NCBI GenBank assembly: GCA_017654935.2
Contig: CM065682.1
Coordinates: 78,327,765-78,391,764, forward strand
DNA: 64,000 nt
DNA from: Phymorhynchus buccinoides
Taxonomy: Eukaryota; Mollusca; Gastropoda; Neogastropoda; Raphitomidae
Direction: 5' to 3'
Positions 11,066-24,921 of the stretch are shown piece by piece (position 1 is the stretch's first letter; each line of letters opens with the position of its first letter). The notes beneath the pieces were generated by a model. It was not told where the DNA came from. It saw nothing but the letters and a program-made list of their open reading frames with translations, and did not search any database. The position numbers and the translations under genes are program-made.

Positions 11066-11574
11066 CTTTTATAAGGGATTACAAAAAAGAAACAATACCT
11101 TCTTTTGACGCTAAACGTCAACCATACCCACTCATTAATAATACGGACTTGTTTCGAACGGTCACGGGTCACGGAAGGACACAGGGGGTAGTATAGGGGG
11201 TGACGGGTATGTGACTGTAAAGTTGACAGTCACTACCGTGACGACAAAGAACAAGAACACACACACCACAGGGGTGGTGGTGGGGGTAGGGGGGTAGGGT
11301 GGAGAGGGTAGAGCTTAACGGAACTACAAAGGAAGCAATAGAGCTACTACTGCAGACACCCCCCTCCCCTCCCCCCTTCCCATATTCCAAGCCACCCAAG
11401 CTGAAACAACAGATCACATAGTGGGGGTGTCGATCACATAAACTTGTCCTGGTGCATACAAACGTGTGCATAGTCTTTCTTTACCAGCCGCGTGCGAAGA
11501 GCGGAGCGAAGCTGGTAATGGTTTCGGTGGATTCTGTTTGCTCCTGACTGACTGACTGGCTGGCTATCTATCTT
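11066..11574. other. no gene recognised
   Basis: G/C-skewed runs at 11264-11300 and 11358-11378. The segment 11485-11515 (ACCAGC-GCGTGCGAAG) recurs in weaker form near 12316. Confidence 0.45.
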
Positions 11575-11579
11575 TCTGA

Positions 11580-12260
11580 CTATTATTAACACGATAACGT
11601 TTGAACGAAGGGACCTATAGGACGCTCAAATTTTGCACGCGGATAGGTAGGATTACTAAGAATATCTAGTCCAAGTTCGAAAATGAAGGTCAAAGGACAA
11701 GGTCTCTGGAGCCGAAAATGCTGCCGAGCCGAACGAACGAACGAAAGTTTGTGCTTTACGTCCTCTCGGCCAGGGAAGGCACATATGGGACATTTGTTTT
11801 GGGTTAGTTTGAAAATAATAATAAAACAAACACAAGACATAAAAGGATGATACGTATAATATGTGGATGGAATTCTTTGAAGCGCAAGTTCACTTTGAAG
11901 TTTTTATTATAATAATTTTAAAATTTATAAAAATACTTGTTTATCGATTTGACAGTTAATAAAATAAGTGTAATGGTATAAAAGTTATTTATTAAATTTG
12001 TATTTTGGTAGTCTGGCCTAGAAACAACCCCTCAGTTGTATTAAAATTCAAGGGCTACGGAGTTTAAAAATTCAAAATTTTATTCTATTCGTAAAAAAAA
12101 ACAATGCTGCCGAGCCCCTGGCACGATAACGTTTTGAACGGAGGGACCTAGGACGCTCACATTTTGCGTGCGGGCAAGTACTAAGAACATCTAGGCCAAG
12201 TTAACAAATGAAGGTCATAGGTCAAAGGTTAAGGTCACAGGAGCCGAAAATGCTGCCGAA
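11580..12260 (+). repeat. two copies of a dispersed repeat, 'ACGATAACGTTTGAACG'
   Basis: CACGATAACGTTTGAACGAA, GGACGCTCAAATTTTGCACG, CTAAGAATATCTAGTCCAAG and a GAAGGTCAAAGG stretch at 11589-11715 recur at 12121-12245. The second copy again ends AGCCGAAAATGCTGCCGA. AT-rich spacer (11830-12110) holds nothing recognised. Confidence 0.7.
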
Positions 12261-12526
12261 CATAATTTGGGCCTGGTTTCACATTTGCGATATTTAAAAA
12301 AAAAAAAGGTTTCGTTACCAGCTCAGTGCGAGGCGAAGCACTGCAGCCGAAAATACTGCCTCGCTGGTGGTGGTCTAGCGCCTTAACGCTGTAGTTTGTC
12401 ACTACCTGATTGTTACTCTCAGTGTAATAGGAGACACTTGCAGTGGCTCAGGGTGTTACGTTGCAGACAAGGGGAACAGTTGACCTCTGGCAGAAATGTA
12501 CTCCAAGTTGGTTGCCCAAGTTAGTT

Positions 12527-12862
12527 TGGCCTTCTTCTGCGTTCCCAGGCCATATGGCCATAATGGGTAAGGTATGTGTCCGGTTTTTTTTCAGTTTTCA
12601 CTGGTCTCTCCGCTGCGTACAGTCGACACATTCCGATTTCGGGGGAGCTCAAAGGAGAATAATTATTTGGACATTCTTTTTTTTTTAAAGGCAGGATAAT
12701 GGGCGAGTAAGTCAGAAAGATAGTGGATGACAGAAAGCAAAGGAAAAAGGCAGAGTCAAAGAGAGTGGCAGATTAGAGGAAGTTACAAGCACAGAACTTC
12801 CAGAAGGTGGGGGAACTGTTTTTGCGAAAGACCCCCCGGTATCCCCACGGGGAGAGCATAGA
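12527..12862 (-). mobile_element. SINE-like repeat with (GAA)n tail, copy 1
   Basis: Matches 14037-14380 end to end (CCATATGGCCATAATGGGTA, GCGTACAGTCGACACATTCC, AGAACTTCCAGAAGGTGGGG, GGTATCCCCACGGGGA). Related copies lie at 59742-60060 (-) and 62803-63088 (+). The sense strand starts at the CCCCGTGGGGATACC end and finishes in GAA repeats. Confidence 0.72.
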
Positions 12863-12898
12863 ACTAAGACTGAATCTTCGGTGTGTTACACGGACTGT

Positions 12899-12986
<88 letters not shown>
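12899..12986. repeat. (GA)n microsatellite
   Basis: Direct reading. Confidence 0.96.
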
Positions 12987-12994
<8 letters not shown>

Positions 12995-13238
12995 CAGACA
13001 GAGACAGAAAGCAAGGGTTATAGTGGGGCATAGTAGAGGAGAGGGGTGGTATTGATTACAGTTAGGAAGTTTACAATACGATCTGTTAAGCTTAGAACCC
13101 AAACCCAACTCAGTCTTGTGCCTGATTGGACTGATCGAAGCAAAGCCCTCGCCAACTTTTAGCTACTGTCGTCACGCGTTCACAAAATGTGTGTAGGCCT
13201 ATATCTCTTAGAAACAATAATAATAAGCAAAATAATTA

Positions 13239-13514
<276 letters not shown>

Positions 13515-13737
13515 GGTGCCAAATACTCATTGTGGCCCTTAACATAGTTCACTAAAGTCAAGGACAGAACTTTATTTCCTCTTTCCTCTTAAATGTTTAT
13601 TTTCTCTTCATTTTTTGTTGAAAATGCAAAATTAAGAATTTTTTTTTAACCAAATAATCAAATTATATCGGCTGCGATTAGTTATTTTTAAACTGCTTAT
13701 TGACAATGTATTCACGTGTTATTTCTAGACATAATTA

Positions 13738-13955
13738 GGGGAAGACGGTGAAAAGCGCATGGGCGGGTAAGAAGCCCACCCCAATTATCTCATGAAATGA
13801 AGCAAATTTCAGTCTCATTTTGCCCATGAGACGAGCGTTAATGTCTCTTCATTCGTCTCATGGGCAAATTTAATACTGAAATTTTCGGCATTTCATGAGA
13901 TAATTGGGGTGGGCTTCTTACCCGCCCATGCGCTTTTTACCCCGTCTTCCCCTAT
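13738..13955. mobile_element. palindromic MITE, 'GGGGAAGACGGGGT' family, copy 3
   Basis: Starts AGGGGAAGACGGTGAAAAGC and ends CGTCTTCCCCTAT. Mirrored CATGAGACGA arms centre on about 13848. Confidence 0.88.
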
Positions 13956-14036
13956 AGAACTCATTTCTAGTAAAGTTAATTTCATTTCAAATGTTGTTTT
14001 GTGTTCGTTTTTTGTTAGGAAAAGGAATGGGGAGTT

Positions 14037-14380
14037 TCTTCTTCTTCTTCTTCTGCTGCGTTCCCAAGCCATATGGCTATAATGGGTAAGGTACATATGT
14101 GTCCGGTTTTCAGTTTTCACTGGTCTCCCCGCTGCGTACAGCCGACGCATTCCGATTTCGAAGGAGCTCAAAGGAGAAAAATGATTTGAAATATTTTTCT
14201 TTTCAAAAAGGCAGGAGAGTGAGCCAGCAAGTCAGAAAGATAGTAGATGACAGTAAGCAAAGGGAAAAGGCAGAGTCACAGAGAGTGACAGATTAGAGGA
14301 AGCTACAAGCACAGGACTTTCAGAAGGTGGGGGAACTATTTTTTTATGAAAGACCCCCTCGGTATCCCCACGGGGAGGAA
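14037..14380 (-). mobile_element. SINE-like repeat with (GAA)n tail, copy 2
   Basis: Begins with TTC repeats (the tail, read antisense) and runs through CCATATGGCTATAATGGGTA to GGTATCCCCACGGGGAG. Confidence 0.75.
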
Positions 14381-15240
14381 TGGGGAGTTTGAAAATAAAC
14401 AAAGACAATTAAGAGCGGGAGAAAAAAAGGAAAGAAGAAAAACAACAAAAAATATTTCAATGGAGTAAAGAGGAAAGGAAAAGAAGTACACAGAAAAGAC
14501 ACAGAGTTTTATTATAGTATAACACAGACAGTGGAGAGAAAAATATATTTAAAAAAAGAGAAAGGAACTAAAACAAACGTTTTCTTTTGGAAAACAAATA
14601 ACAGAGAAGGAAAAGGGCGGAGTAGATGGTAACCAGAAAAAGAAATATGTTTTATCCGGAACCATTCAGAAAAAATACCCAAACAAAACTTACCTCTAGA
14701 ATGTGTGAACAAAAAACCGATAGGCTAATCACGGAGCAAAAAAGGACACTTCCTTCCTGTCAAACACGCGCACCCCACCAATTCACGTGCGAGACTATCG
14801 AGAGTAGACTCCCCAAAGCGAGGCTTTAGGCCAATACCGCACGCTTCAAAACAAGAACGAGTTACTTCGCTGCCAACAGAGTGTAGAGAACCAAAAGGGT
14901 GGAATTTGTCTGAAGGTCCGCCCCTACCCCACCCCCCCCTTCTCTCTCTCTCTCTCTCCCCCCCCCCCCCTCTCTCTCTCTGTTGCCAGGGACGCTAAAG
15001 AACTGAGAACGGTGTTGTTTAGCATTTATGTCCCCCCACCTGGACAAAATAATCCCCCCCCCCCCCGGGACTCATTAATATCATGCCTAACCTTTTTCTT
15101 TTGGAAACTGCTTGACATGTGAAGAAGGGGGGAAGCATTGTTTTGTTTTCTGTGCTGTTTGAAACATATATTTCTCGGTTCTTTCTCACACAGAGTGGTG
15201 TCCAATCAAACGCCTTCCAAGTTTTGCAACATAGCGGCTA
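14381..15240. other. A-rich non-coding stretch
   Basis: A-rich to about 14700, CT/C runs at 14939-14980, C run at 15055-15066. No ORF of note and no repeat partner seen. Confidence 0.45.
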
Positions 15241-15245
15241 GCTTA

Positions 15246-16018
15246 CTACGCGTCAGAAACTCGTTCATGATGGTGATGGTTGGATTTACGTCCTATTAGG
15301 CGTTGCCTCTTAAGGACACAGTTCGTGAAGAATTGGTCTTCCTGGAGATGAAGATTGGGGTGAAAGAAGCGACGATGAGACAGTGGTCGAGGCGAGACAG
15401 CCACCGTTGATGATTCTGGTAACATTGCAGACCCTTGAAAGTAGGGGTTTGCCGTCACTCACAGGATCATTCGGACGGAGTCCGAGTCGTGATGTTGTTT
15501 CTGTCTTTGATGCTGGAAGTGCATTCAGCATCTGTGTCATGGCAGGAGACCGGGTGGAGCATTGTGAGACAACCCAAAGTTGTCGCTGGTCTCCTGTGAT
15601 CCGCTTGCTTGTCGTTGGTTTCGGTGAGCAGCCCTCCCCTCCAAGGCTGCCGTCCGTTCAGGACCACTGGGCAGCCTACTCTAGGTGTGGGCATCATCAA
15701 CACACAGGCAGAAGACGCACGGTCGAGTGGAACAGTCTCTGCAGGCAGATGATTTCCCCAGCAGGCAAGTGGACACACTGCAACCCACTTTATCCAGCGT
15801 TGGAAAAATTGCAACTGGTGCCGACCGGGCATCAGCGGTCTTGTTGGCTCGAAGGCCAACACTGCAGAGATCAGCAAAGTCGTTGTACGTCGCCCCGTCC
15901 GAATGCCAAGTCAACCAACACCCGTGGCGAGGGAGGAAGACTGCGCTGCCCTTCCTACTGTCTGCCACCCAATAGGACTTCGTGTGTACTGTCTCACACC
16001 CAGTACCCGGAATGCTGA
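15246..16018. other. GC-richer segment with overlapping open frames, unresolved
   Basis: Several frames on both strands stay open for 70-210 codons, but none shows a recognisable motif and they overlap each other. The start GGATTTACGTCCTATTAGGC looks like a retroelement border. It could be a degraded transposon or a long exon; it cannot be decided by eye. Confidence 0.3.
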
Positions 16019-16041
16019 CACGTTCCTTGAATGATCACAGG

Positions 16042-16266
16042 CCTTAAAGACCCATCAGATCACGTGTCAAAATCACGGGTTTCACGTGTTTTCCCTCTTA
16101 TAGCTGGTAAGAAATCTTGCTTTGACCAGGTTTGACTCCCCAAAATTGAAAACGGAACATCATTTTAAAGAGCAGCCTTAATTTGAAGTTGGGGCATTTG
16201 TATGTGGGTCACGGTTACCCAGAAAAAAACAAGGGACTCAATCGTGGTGGGTCTGTGTCTTTAAAG
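16042..16266 (+). mobile_element. TTAAAGAC-family MITE
   Basis: Left TTAAAGACCCATCAGATCAC, right GTCTGTGTCTTTAAAG. Interior CTCTTATAGCTGGTAAGAAA is shared with the other copies. Confidence 0.85.
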
Positions 16267-16552
16267 AGACGAAGAGGGTGGACCTTCTCGCTTAGACGCT
16301 AAACTCATCATCAACAACGGGCTTTCAGGTCGAACCGATAAGTTGTCCGGGGTACATACTTAATGAGGGAGCACCAGTGGTAACCTGAACCACCTGACAC
16401 CGGATATGCGCTGCCCAGTGCAAAGTTAAAAGTATATTATAAGCCTAGCAGGCATAGTACCCGGCCAGTCTTTTGAAACAATATTATCATGGTTCGCTAA
16501 GCTTTATGTCTGTCTTGTACTGAGTAATCTAGGCCTAATCTTGTACAGTGGG

Positions 16553-17205
<653 letters not shown>

Positions 17206-17297
17206 TGAATGGCGGAATTGTATGAATTTTTTAATTGAATGAATTTTATTTATAGAGGGTAATAGAATAAGAAATAAACATGCTTTTTTTTTTTTGC

Positions 17298-17301
<4 letters not shown>

Positions 17302-17372
<71 letters not shown>
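17302..17372. repeat. (GA)n tract, left boundary of LINE fragment B
   Basis: Direct reading. Confidence 0.96.
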
Positions 17373-17376
<4 letters not shown>

Positions 17377-17690
17377 ACGATTCACGATTCACGATTTTTT
17401 ATTGAGGGAAAATAGATAAGCTACAAAGCTTCTTTTCACTATGCCCTCACAAAGAAAAGGAAACTAAAGAAAAAGAAAAACATATTAATCAAACAAAAAG
17501 AAAAATGAGAAAAGAAAAAGGAAAAATGTAATTATAAAGAGCATTCAAACACATAATGTAAATACACAGCAAATGTGCAACAACATCTAAACATCATCAT
17601 CAAAATCATACCACACTAAAACTGAAATGGCACGTATAAGCACCAGCAAATACATTCAGAAACATACTCTCATAGATTAGTCTACTAGAG
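17373..17690 (-). mobile_element. LINE 3'-end fragment B, longer copy
   Basis: Sense strand ends TTTTCCCTCAATAAAAAATC followed by CGTGAAT repeats and then (TC)n. Shares the GATAAGCTACAAAGCTTC core with 8798-8862. GA tracts bound it on both sides. It is 3' UTR only; no ORF. Confidence 0.65.
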
Positions 17691-17699
17691 AGAGAGCGA

Positions 17700-17701
17700 G
17701 G

Positions 17702-17766
<65 letters not shown>
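17700..17766. repeat. (GA)n tract between LINE fragments
   Basis: Direct reading. Confidence 0.96.
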
Positions 17767-18922
<1,156 letters not shown>

Positions 18923-18969
18923 AGGGTGGGTGTGGTGGACTGAAACTGTCACTTAAGATTTTATGACAT

Positions 18970-19072
<103 letters not shown>

Positions 19073-19079
19073 ACTCTCT

Positions 19080-20360
19080 CTCACGCGCATACTCAAATGT
19101 GCCCACGCACAGACAAGCATGCACGCGGCACAATAAATGTATATTTCCTTATAATTATTACGGCCAACTGAACTCACGTAAAACGAGATTCAGTTTAGTG
19201 ATGGCCTTTTCCCCCCTTTAAAACCCCCCACTTTATATCCTTTTTATGGTCTTTAAAGTTGCTGGCAGTTCATCAGTAATATTTCGCCATTGACAAAGTA
19301 ATTTAAAGGCATTTTTCAATGAAAAATCAAGAATTCATTAACGGGTTCGTAGTGGATCTTTAAAAAAAAGATGAATAGACAGGATGATGTATCTAGAAGA
19401 AAAAACAAATAAAAGGTATGTCATTTCATTTGGAAGGCATTCATCTAACGTTATCCTGTCATTGAATTCATGTAATGATGTTACAGACAAATTTAATATT
19501 TGTGTGTAACATTATTGAATGAATATATTTTCAGAACTTGGGCAAAATGTACACAGTTAACATACAGATTTAAATAGTCAAAGCGCAATTGGCCGAGTAG
19601 TCATCGGTTGATGATGCCTGACCTAATCAAAAAGTTTGAAAACTTATTTATAGGGCTTTACTGCCTTGGTGCTATGCTGTGCTATGCTAAAAATGTTTTT
19701 GGTCAATCTGTATCTCCGGACTGTTCAACTCTCGCACCTGCATTAAAGAAAGACAACTGGGCCTACTGTATGTGGAAAGGTAACCAAGAGTAGACTCCCA
19801 TGCAAAATGGCTTCCTAGCCTATGTCTTTTGATCAAATCGAAAGACGCATTGCGTTGTCAAGTACGTATTGGCAACACTTCCTCATTCCACAATGCCTGC
19901 TCATTGTTTAATCGGTGCAGGAGTGACGGAAATACCAGGACCAAAGAAGAAGAAGAGGACCTAAGCCAGCCAACGGCTGCCTAAACTGGAAAGTTCTGTC
20001 CCTCTGGTTCCAGTTTCAGACTCCGTAACTCACCGACTCGGTGCCTGGTAAGTGGGAAGTACTTGCCAAATATTAAAGCATGACAGTTATGATAATAAAG
20101 CACCCAAAGTAATAGTACAAGCGTGAAGCTGTGCAGAAACGAAATCAAAATCTGACCACAATTTATTTGCCTTTAAATTTTGGGTAAAGCCTTGCTAAGG
20201 TAAACCGTAAAGATCTATCCTCCAATTCTCGGTTGTTTCCACTTTTTCAGTCTTGCCATTCTTACTGCAGATTGAGAACGTCATCCTCTATCATTTGCTA
20301 TATTTAACACTAATTTTCATCCATTTACATAATGAAACACATGCATTCAATAATAGTAGA
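19080..20360. other. no gene recognised
   Basis: AT-rich, ORFs below 65 codons, no repeat partner elsewhere in the window noticed. This is the longest apparently repeat-free non-coding stretch. Confidence 0.5.
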
Positions 20361-20364
20361 AGAT

Positions 20365-20605
20365 AAAGGCAAGACGGAAAAAACGCAATGAACCAGGAGG
20401 GGTACTGCACTACATAGATGTAGTGGGGGGGAGGGGGGGGGGAGGGGGGTCCTATTAGATAATGGCCTTCACCAATGATAATTAGCTGAAAAGGTTCATA
20501 AAATACAGCTTAATGTTTGGTAAGAAAGGCAAGTGTGAAAATGCGGGGAGAGCTGACAAATGTAGGGGGCGGGGGGGGGGGGGGGACACATCTTGACCTT
20601 TTTAA
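20365..20605 (-). mobile_element. degraded half of the telomere-repeat MITE family
   Basis: TTCATAAAATACAGCTTAAT, GTAAGAAAGGCAA and GCACATCTTGACCTTT-like end (CACATCTTGACCTTT) match 39835-39989. It lacks the CCCTAA repeats and the left TIR. Confidence 0.6.
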
Positions 20606-20762
20606 AAAAACCCAACTAAGTTCATGCTGAATGTCCAATTTCAGTCAGCCTTCAGCTCAAGTTTCCCCTGTTCTGCAGAGGAATTCACAACCAGAACACT
20701 GAACAGGCCTTGACCCCGCACCACAAACAGGCCCTGCCTGCGACTCCATCACCATCTCAGAG

Positions 20763-21165
20763 GCAGGAGTAAGAAAGCTGTTGAGAGGACTGGATCCCAG
20801 TAACGCCCCTGGACCCAATGGAATCAGACCCAGGATCCTGAAAGCTCTGGCTGACGAGATCTCACCTGCTTTGACACTGCTCTACCAGTCCTCAATCAAC
20901 GCCGGCATACTTCCAAAGGACTGGAGAGTCGCCAATGTGATGCCATTGTTAAAAAAGGGTGAGCGCTACAATCCAGCTAACTATCGCCCCATCTCCCTCA
21001 CCAGTATCCCATGCAAGATCCTAGAACACATCGTTGCCAGCACGATAATGGGACACGCCGAAGCAAACAAGATACTCAGTGAGGAGCAGCATGGCTTCCG
21101 CAGAGGCAGTGCACATGGTGACTTTCTAGTAAAATCAATGGAGATGACATCTTTCTTTAAGTCAC
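20763..21165 (+). pseudogene. LINE reverse transcriptase N-half fragment
   Basis: The open frame from 20781 carries classic non-LTR RT sequence: NAPGPNGIRPRILKALADEI, PKDWRVANVMPLLKKG, YNPANYRPISLTSIPCKILE and EEQHGFRRG. It breaks off after RT motif 2 and runs in frame into a Penelope-like segment at about 21130-21170. No endonuclease domain or catalytic FADD box is present, so it is a fragment. Confidence 0.85.
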
Positions 21166-22331
21166 GCCAATACCCAGATGACATCGTGGACAAAGCTCTT
21201 GAGCGTGTGCAAACCATCCCCAGAGAGGACACACTCACAGACCTGGCAAAACGGAACCAGGATGACCGCACGGTAGTTGTTCTTCCCTACCATCCCCACA
21301 ACCTACCTGTGCGCCAAATTCTTCTGCTGAATTTCTCGATCCTGCAAAATGACTCCGAACTAGGGGGAAATTTCCCCAAACCACCTCTCGTGGCCTTCAA
21401 ACGAGAGAGCAACATCAGGGATCAGGTGGTGAGGTGGTCACTGAAGACCAACAGCAGCGGTCCTTCACCTCCTGGTAATGTCCCTTGTGCCAACTCCAGA
21501 TGCAAGACCTGTTGCTTCGTTGACCCTGCCACTGACATCTGTGGTCCATCGGGTCACCACTTCACCATCAAGGGCAGCTTCACCTCCTGGTAATGTTCCT
21601 TGTGGCAACTCCAGATGCAAGACCTGCTGCTTCATTGACCCTGCCACTGACATCTGTGGTCCATCGGGTCACCACTTCACCATCAAGGGCAGCTTCACCT
21701 GCTGGTAATGTCCCTTGTGGCAACTCCAGATGTAAGACCTGCTGCTTCATTGACCCTGCCACTGACATCTGTGGTCCATCGGGTCGCCACTTCACCATCA
21801 AGGGCAGCTTCACCTGCCAGTCTGGTAATGTCCCTTGTGGCAACTCCACATGCAAGACCTGCTGCTTCATTGACTCTGCCACTGACATCTGTGGTCCATC
21901 AGGTCACCACTTCACCATCAAGGGCAGCTTCACCTGCTGGTAATGTCCCTTGTGGCAACTCCACATGCAAGACCTGCTGCTTCATTGACCCTGCCACTGA
22001 CATCTGTGGTCCATCGGGTCGCCACTTCACCATCAAGGGCAGCCTCACCTGCCAGTCTTTTAACTTTGTGTACGTTGTCGCCTGCAGTTTGTGCAACAAG
22101 AAGTATGTGGGTGAAACATATCGCTCTCTCACTGAATGTTTTGAAGAACACCTCCGGTGCATGAGGCTTCAAAGGGACAGTCTTGTAGGCCTTCATTTCA
22201 ACGAAGGTAACCACAGCTTCACACACGCAAAAATCGCTGCTGTGTGGCAGAACTCTTCAACAAAGGCCTACATGAAGTTCATGGAATCTAAAATAATTTC
22301 CATTCTTGGAAATCTGGAACATGCGAAATAG
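21150..22331 (+). pseudogene. Penelope-like element C-terminus with GIY-YIG-type domain
   Basis: From about 21150 the frame reads SFFKSRQYPDDIVDKALERV, then VVVLPYHPHNLPVRQILLLN, then a cysteine segment (PCANSRCKTCCFVDP) repeated five times. At 22055-22331 it ends with FVYVVACSLCNKKYVGETYR and a conserved C-terminal tail to a stop at 22329. This order (linker, CCHH-type knuckle, GIY-YIG nuclease) is known from Penelope-like retroelements. Four of five knuckle repeats carry a 5-bp deletion, so the frame is broken and the copy is dead. Confidence 0.8.
21474..22054 (+). repeat. 115/120-bp tandem repeat of the zinc-knuckle segment, 5 units
   Basis: Units start GGTAATGT at 21474, 21589, 21704, 21824 and 21939. 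The third unit is 120 bp (40 codons, in frame). Three of the others are 115 bp because CCAGT is missing at the junction, so each shifts the frame and makes a TGGTAA stop. Spacing of the last unit runs into the GIY-YIG region. Confidence 0.93.
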
Positions 22332-22335
22332 AGCT

Positions 22336-22475
<140 letters not shown>

Positions 22476-22637
22476 GAATGTTTAATGAGGGTAAAGGGAT
22501 AAGCTCAAGAGAGGAGACACCATGCCCTCGAGGGGGAAAAGAAAAGCCAAATAAGAAGAAAAGGAAAACAAAAAGAAAGTATAAAATGCAGAAAAAGAGA
22601 TAGAAAATAACAACAGGCATGTTCACAGTAAATTGAA
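22476..22637 (-). mobile_element. LINE 3'-end fragment between GA tracts
   Basis: TTTAATGAGGGTAAAGGGAT and AAGCTCAAGAG-GGAGACACC resemble the 8798 and 17391 fragments. GA tracts lie on both sides. The 22-bp segment GAACATGCGAAA-AGAGCTCTT precedes both GA tracts (22317 and 22641). Confidence 0.6.
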
Positions 22638-22660
22638 GAACATGCGAAAGAGAGCTCTTC

Positions 22661-22662
<2 letters not shown>

Positions 22663-22721
<59 letters not shown>

Positions 22722-22830
22722 CAGTCACAGAGAGAGGGAGAGAGAGAGAGAGATAAGAGAGAGACAGCATCAAGACTAGAGAGGGTGAGAGAGACAGTCC
22801 CAGAGACCCAGAGAGGGAGAGAGTTTCCCT
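22663..22830. repeat. (GA)n microsatellite, impure
   Basis: GA with GACAG interruptions. Confidence 0.9.
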
Positions 22831-22850
22831 CATTACACAGGGAGAGTATA

Positions 22851-23238
22851 CAGTGGAGTCCGCTTAATTGGCCATCGGATAATCGGAAAGCCGCTTAATC
22901 GGCCAATTTCCTCTGGAGAGGGATTTTTTCTTCTTAAGCATGAGTTATTTTGTTCGTTTTTACGGCCAAAGCTGAAATCTTCAATTTCGCTTTATTGGCC
23001 ACTTGTTCTCTCTAATTTTTCCTCTTTACCCCTTTTTGAGAGGGAGAACAACAGAGGCAGACAAACTGACAACACGCTTTTGACGTTTACATGGTTGAGT
23101 GTGAAGTTGGAAGGTGAGCTGTTGTCAATTGAAAGACCCTTGCAGAAAACTCAAGAAAACAAAATCATTGTCTTTTACTCGTGCTTCTGTAAAGTTGTAG
23201 GATTAATAAACACACACACACACACAGACACACACACA

Positions 23239-23284
<46 letters not shown>

Positions 23285-23462
23285 CACACACACAGCACAA
23301 AAGGGAAATAATTTGAATTTGAACTGCAACATTTAATTTTGATTGCTTTTGACTTGCATAATTGCGTCATACAGTATCTCGATGTTCGTTTTATCGGCCG
23401 ATTCGCTTTATCGGCCATATTTTTCCTGGTCCCAAAAGTGGCCGATTAAGCGGATTCCACTG
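22851..23462. mobile_element. pogo/Tigger-type MITE, 'CAGTGGAGTCCGC' family
   Basis: 612 bp. TIRs CAGTGGAGTCCGCTTAATTG and the complement of CAGTGGAATCCGCTTAATCG, with TA on both sides. Sub-terminal TATCGGCC motifs repeat inside. CAGTGGA-starting TIRs with TA duplication are typical of pogo/Tigger elements. It contains a (CA)n tract at 23211-23297. Confidence 0.88.
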
Positions 23463-23464
23463 TA

Positions 23465-24010
23465 TTTTATAGTTTATTGTTATTGCAGTTGTTGTTTTTC
23501 ATTACTTGACCGAACATCCCACTTTAAGAAGTCATTATATTATGATTTTATTTTTTATGACGTTATATTTTAGATTTCATCGTTGTTTTTACCAGGACTC
23601 AGAGCTATGCCTCGAAACGTCGGCATTTGTCATTGTGATTTTGTTTTTATCTGGATTTTTCGAACAACAATTTTGTGTCTCAGTTTTAAGTTACTTTGAA
23701 ATCCAGCAGTGATTTTATTTTTTGTGGAAAACATGGTTTTTATTGGGAAAACGTGGATTCAAACAAGTTTTAGACTCAGAAATGACTGTTTTGAGAATAC
23801 TCAGAATTAGGCACTCACTGGCTTCTCCAGTTTCGAGAATGCTCAGAATTTGTCTGGAATGAGTTAAAACAAACTAGTTAGGGACTGCAGACAAAAATGT
23901 ATTTTGCAAACAAATTTGTGTTTGGGGACTGAGAGAGAGACTTATTGTTGCTACTACTAATACTACTCCTGAAAATAAGAACCAGCATTTTCACAATATG
24001 TCATTCGTTC
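23465..24010. other. AT-rich non-coding stretch
   Basis: No repeat partner or motif seen. TTTTCGAGAATGCTCAGAAT-like words occur twice near 23795 and 23835. Confidence 0.4.
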
Positions 24011-24016
24011 AAGGGT

Positions 24017-24335
24017 TTTAAAGGGGCACCCTGACGGATGAGTTTTTGCAAGAAACATGTCGAGATCACCAGGAAAACACCCTTTACAGAGATCGCAACA
24101 CTCACTTTGTTCTGGTTTCCTAGAAATCAAATCGTCAAATCAGTGATTCCTCCTTGGCGGGGTGCTGGAAGTCAGATTCTTTCAGGGAAAGAGAAGACAT
24201 GTGCCTTGTCTTTTCTAATGGCCGCTTGAATTAGACCAAATCGTTTCCATGAAATTTAAACAATACAAGCCTTTGTATACAGTTTTTATACAGTTTATCA
24301 AAAGGAGTTTCGCTCACAAGAAAGGAAATAGCCTC
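24017..24335 (+). mobile_element. half-copy of foldback repeat, 'CACCCTGACGGATGAG' family
   Basis: GGGGCACCCTGACGGATGAG at the left; TTTCGCTCACAA-AAAGGAAA near the right end matches the inner arm of 1966-2270 in reverse orientation. The end segment 24290-24395 recurs at 25566-25665. Confidence 0.7.
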
Positions 24336-24536
24336 ATATCAAGTTCAAGTTCAAGTTCAAGTATACTTTAATATCTCCAGAAGAGAAATTCAGGTTAGGT
24401 GCAACAACATGACAGAAAATGAGAAATACAACATAACTGAAAGAACATTAATCAAACGTGTGAAACGAAATTATATCAACCAAATAATTATCATTAAAAT
24501 TCATTACGTCAACTTAGAAATGTGCACATTTAAAAC

Positions 24537-24537
<1 letters not shown>

Positions 24538-24567
<30 letters not shown>

Positions 24568-24653
24568 CTGACAGATAATGAGAGAGAGAAAGAGAGAGAG
24601 AGAGAGACAGAGAGAGAGAGAGACAGACAGAGAGAGAGAGAGAGAGAGAGAGA
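24538..24653. repeat. (GA)n microsatellite with GACA interruptions
   Basis: Followed at 24664-24715 by a SINE 3' tail fragment (GTGGGAGCAGCCCGAATTTT). Confidence 0.93.
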
Positions 24654-24921
24654 GGATCAATAACCAAGTGGGAGCAGCCCGAATTTTACAGACAAGTCTC
24701 CGTGACGATAAAAAACAACAATTTACTAATGCCAAGGCAGTGCATGTAATCAATGGAAAGCAATCTGGAGTATTATATATCCTGTCAGGGCATAGATTGT
24801 ATTTCATAATGAAGCACTTCGCCCTGTCCTGTTCAGGGTGACAAGGAAAAGGCAGCATGAGCCAAGCTGTGACCACTTACGTACTGTACCCTGTTGCCTA
24901 AGCCTCAAACCTCTGCTAGTA

